Source: MGIIb-O5 sp036154155 (GTDB taxonomy: Archaea; Thermoplasmatota; Poseidoniia; Poseidoniales; Thalassarchaeaceae). Taken from it: DNA of 6,086 nucleotides. Location: assembly GCA_036154155.1 (NCBI GenBank), contig JAYZLP010000036.1, positions 1 to 6,086 on the forward strand, read 5' to 3'. The notes below the pieces were generated by a model. The model saw only the letters and a program-made list of their open reading frames with translations. It searched no databases and had not been told where the DNA came from. Below, in pieces: positions 5,858 to 6,086 of this stretch (within the stretch, counting starts at the first letter, position 1; every line of letters starts with the position of its first letter). The position numbers were made by a program, and so were the translations under genes.

Positions 5858-6086
5858 TTAGTGGGCTGTGAGTACTTCCCATAGATCGAGGCCATCTCTC
5901 TCGACCACATAATTTAGCAGATCTCCGACAAGATACACGCTACCTATGACTAACAAATCTACACCTAGGTCCTTTGCCATTGATCCGGCAATCTCGAATG
6001 CCTTGTGGGGGTCCTTCTCCACCTTCGAAGGAACATAACCGATTCCATAATCCTCCATAACTTCGGATAGTTCCTCCACTGTTACT
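5858..6086 (-). CDS. folC: Folylpolyglutamate synthase, C-terminal fragment (cut by window edge)
   Basis: Only the last 76 or so codons are present; the frame is open to the window edge and the gene continues beyond 6086. The visible part fits the C-terminal domain of the Mur-ligase family: KDPHKAFEIA, then the buried strand DLLVIGSVYLVGDLLNYV near the end, which matches the V-x-GS-x-Y-x-V-G-[DE] signature closing FolC proteins. FolC adds glutamates to folates (and in bifunctional forms makes dihydrofolate from dihydropteroate). A valine codon GTG at 6079 is internal, not a start. It stands first in the minus-strand block, 39 bases before the membrane protein; the folate link to thymidylate synthesis suits the dCMP deaminase downstream. 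Another Mur-ligase family member is the main alternative. Confidence 0.8.
   Translation of the reverse strand, partial: VTVEELSEVMEDYGIGYVPSKVEKDPHKAFEIAGSMAKDLGVDLLVIGSVYLVGDLLNYVVERDGLDLWEVLTAH

Overview
The window looks like a piece of archaeal genome. The best guess is a marine planktonic euryarchaeon of the Poseidoniales (Marine Group II) or a close relative. This rests on gene content and style: an Lhr-type helicase of archaeal form with a C-terminal zinc motif and the ARTR-FW ending, a UPF0200-family P-loop kinase-like protein, two Asp-rich envelope proteins of the kind common in that group, very short gene spacing, no clear Shine-Dalgarno sites, and strong AGG preference for arginine in the helicase. 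The lineage is inferred from memory of such genomes and was not tested by a search.

Layout. Positions 1-18 may hold the first six codons of a divergent minus-strand gene. Positions 19-170 are a non-coding, probably divergent promoter region with a dense cluster of short inverted repeats. Then come three plus-strand genes: a predicted lipoprotein (171-1460) with Ca2+-binding-type Asp-rich repeats followed by a PI-PLC-like phosphodiesterase domain; the large helicase lhr (1499-4474); and a small UPF0200/dephospho-CoA-kinase-like P-loop protein (4492-5058). Facing them on the minus strand are the C-terminal end of folC (6086 to 5858), a small single-pass membrane protein with a C-DGIDND-type motif (5818 to 5483), and a dCMP deaminase (5486 to 5049). 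The two convergent blocks overlap by 10 bp at 5049-5058.

How the genes may work together. The minus-strand block links folate polyglutamylation (folC) with dUMP supply (dCMP deaminase), both of which serve thymidylate synthesis. The membrane protein between them is translationally coupled to the deaminase by an ATGA overlap. The P-loop protein beside the deaminase is notable because related kinase-like P-loop domains are fused to dCMP deaminase domains in yeast Dcd1 and in bacterial AvcD-type anti-phage proteins. The lipoprotein is probably exported and anchored outside the cell, where its phosphodiesterase domain could act on phosphoinositol-type or other phosphodiester substrates. Lhr acts in the cytoplasm on nucleic acids.

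The least ordinary points are the TSP3-repeat plus PI-PLC architecture with its exact 20-residue cysteine ladder, the Gly-to-Glu change in Lhr helicase motif VI, the arginine codon switch in the kinase-like gene, a G7 slippery tract that would fuse the membrane protein to the deaminase after a -1 slip, and the inverted-repeat cluster upstream of the lipoprotein. No defence island, CRISPR array, insertion sequence or RNA gene was seen.
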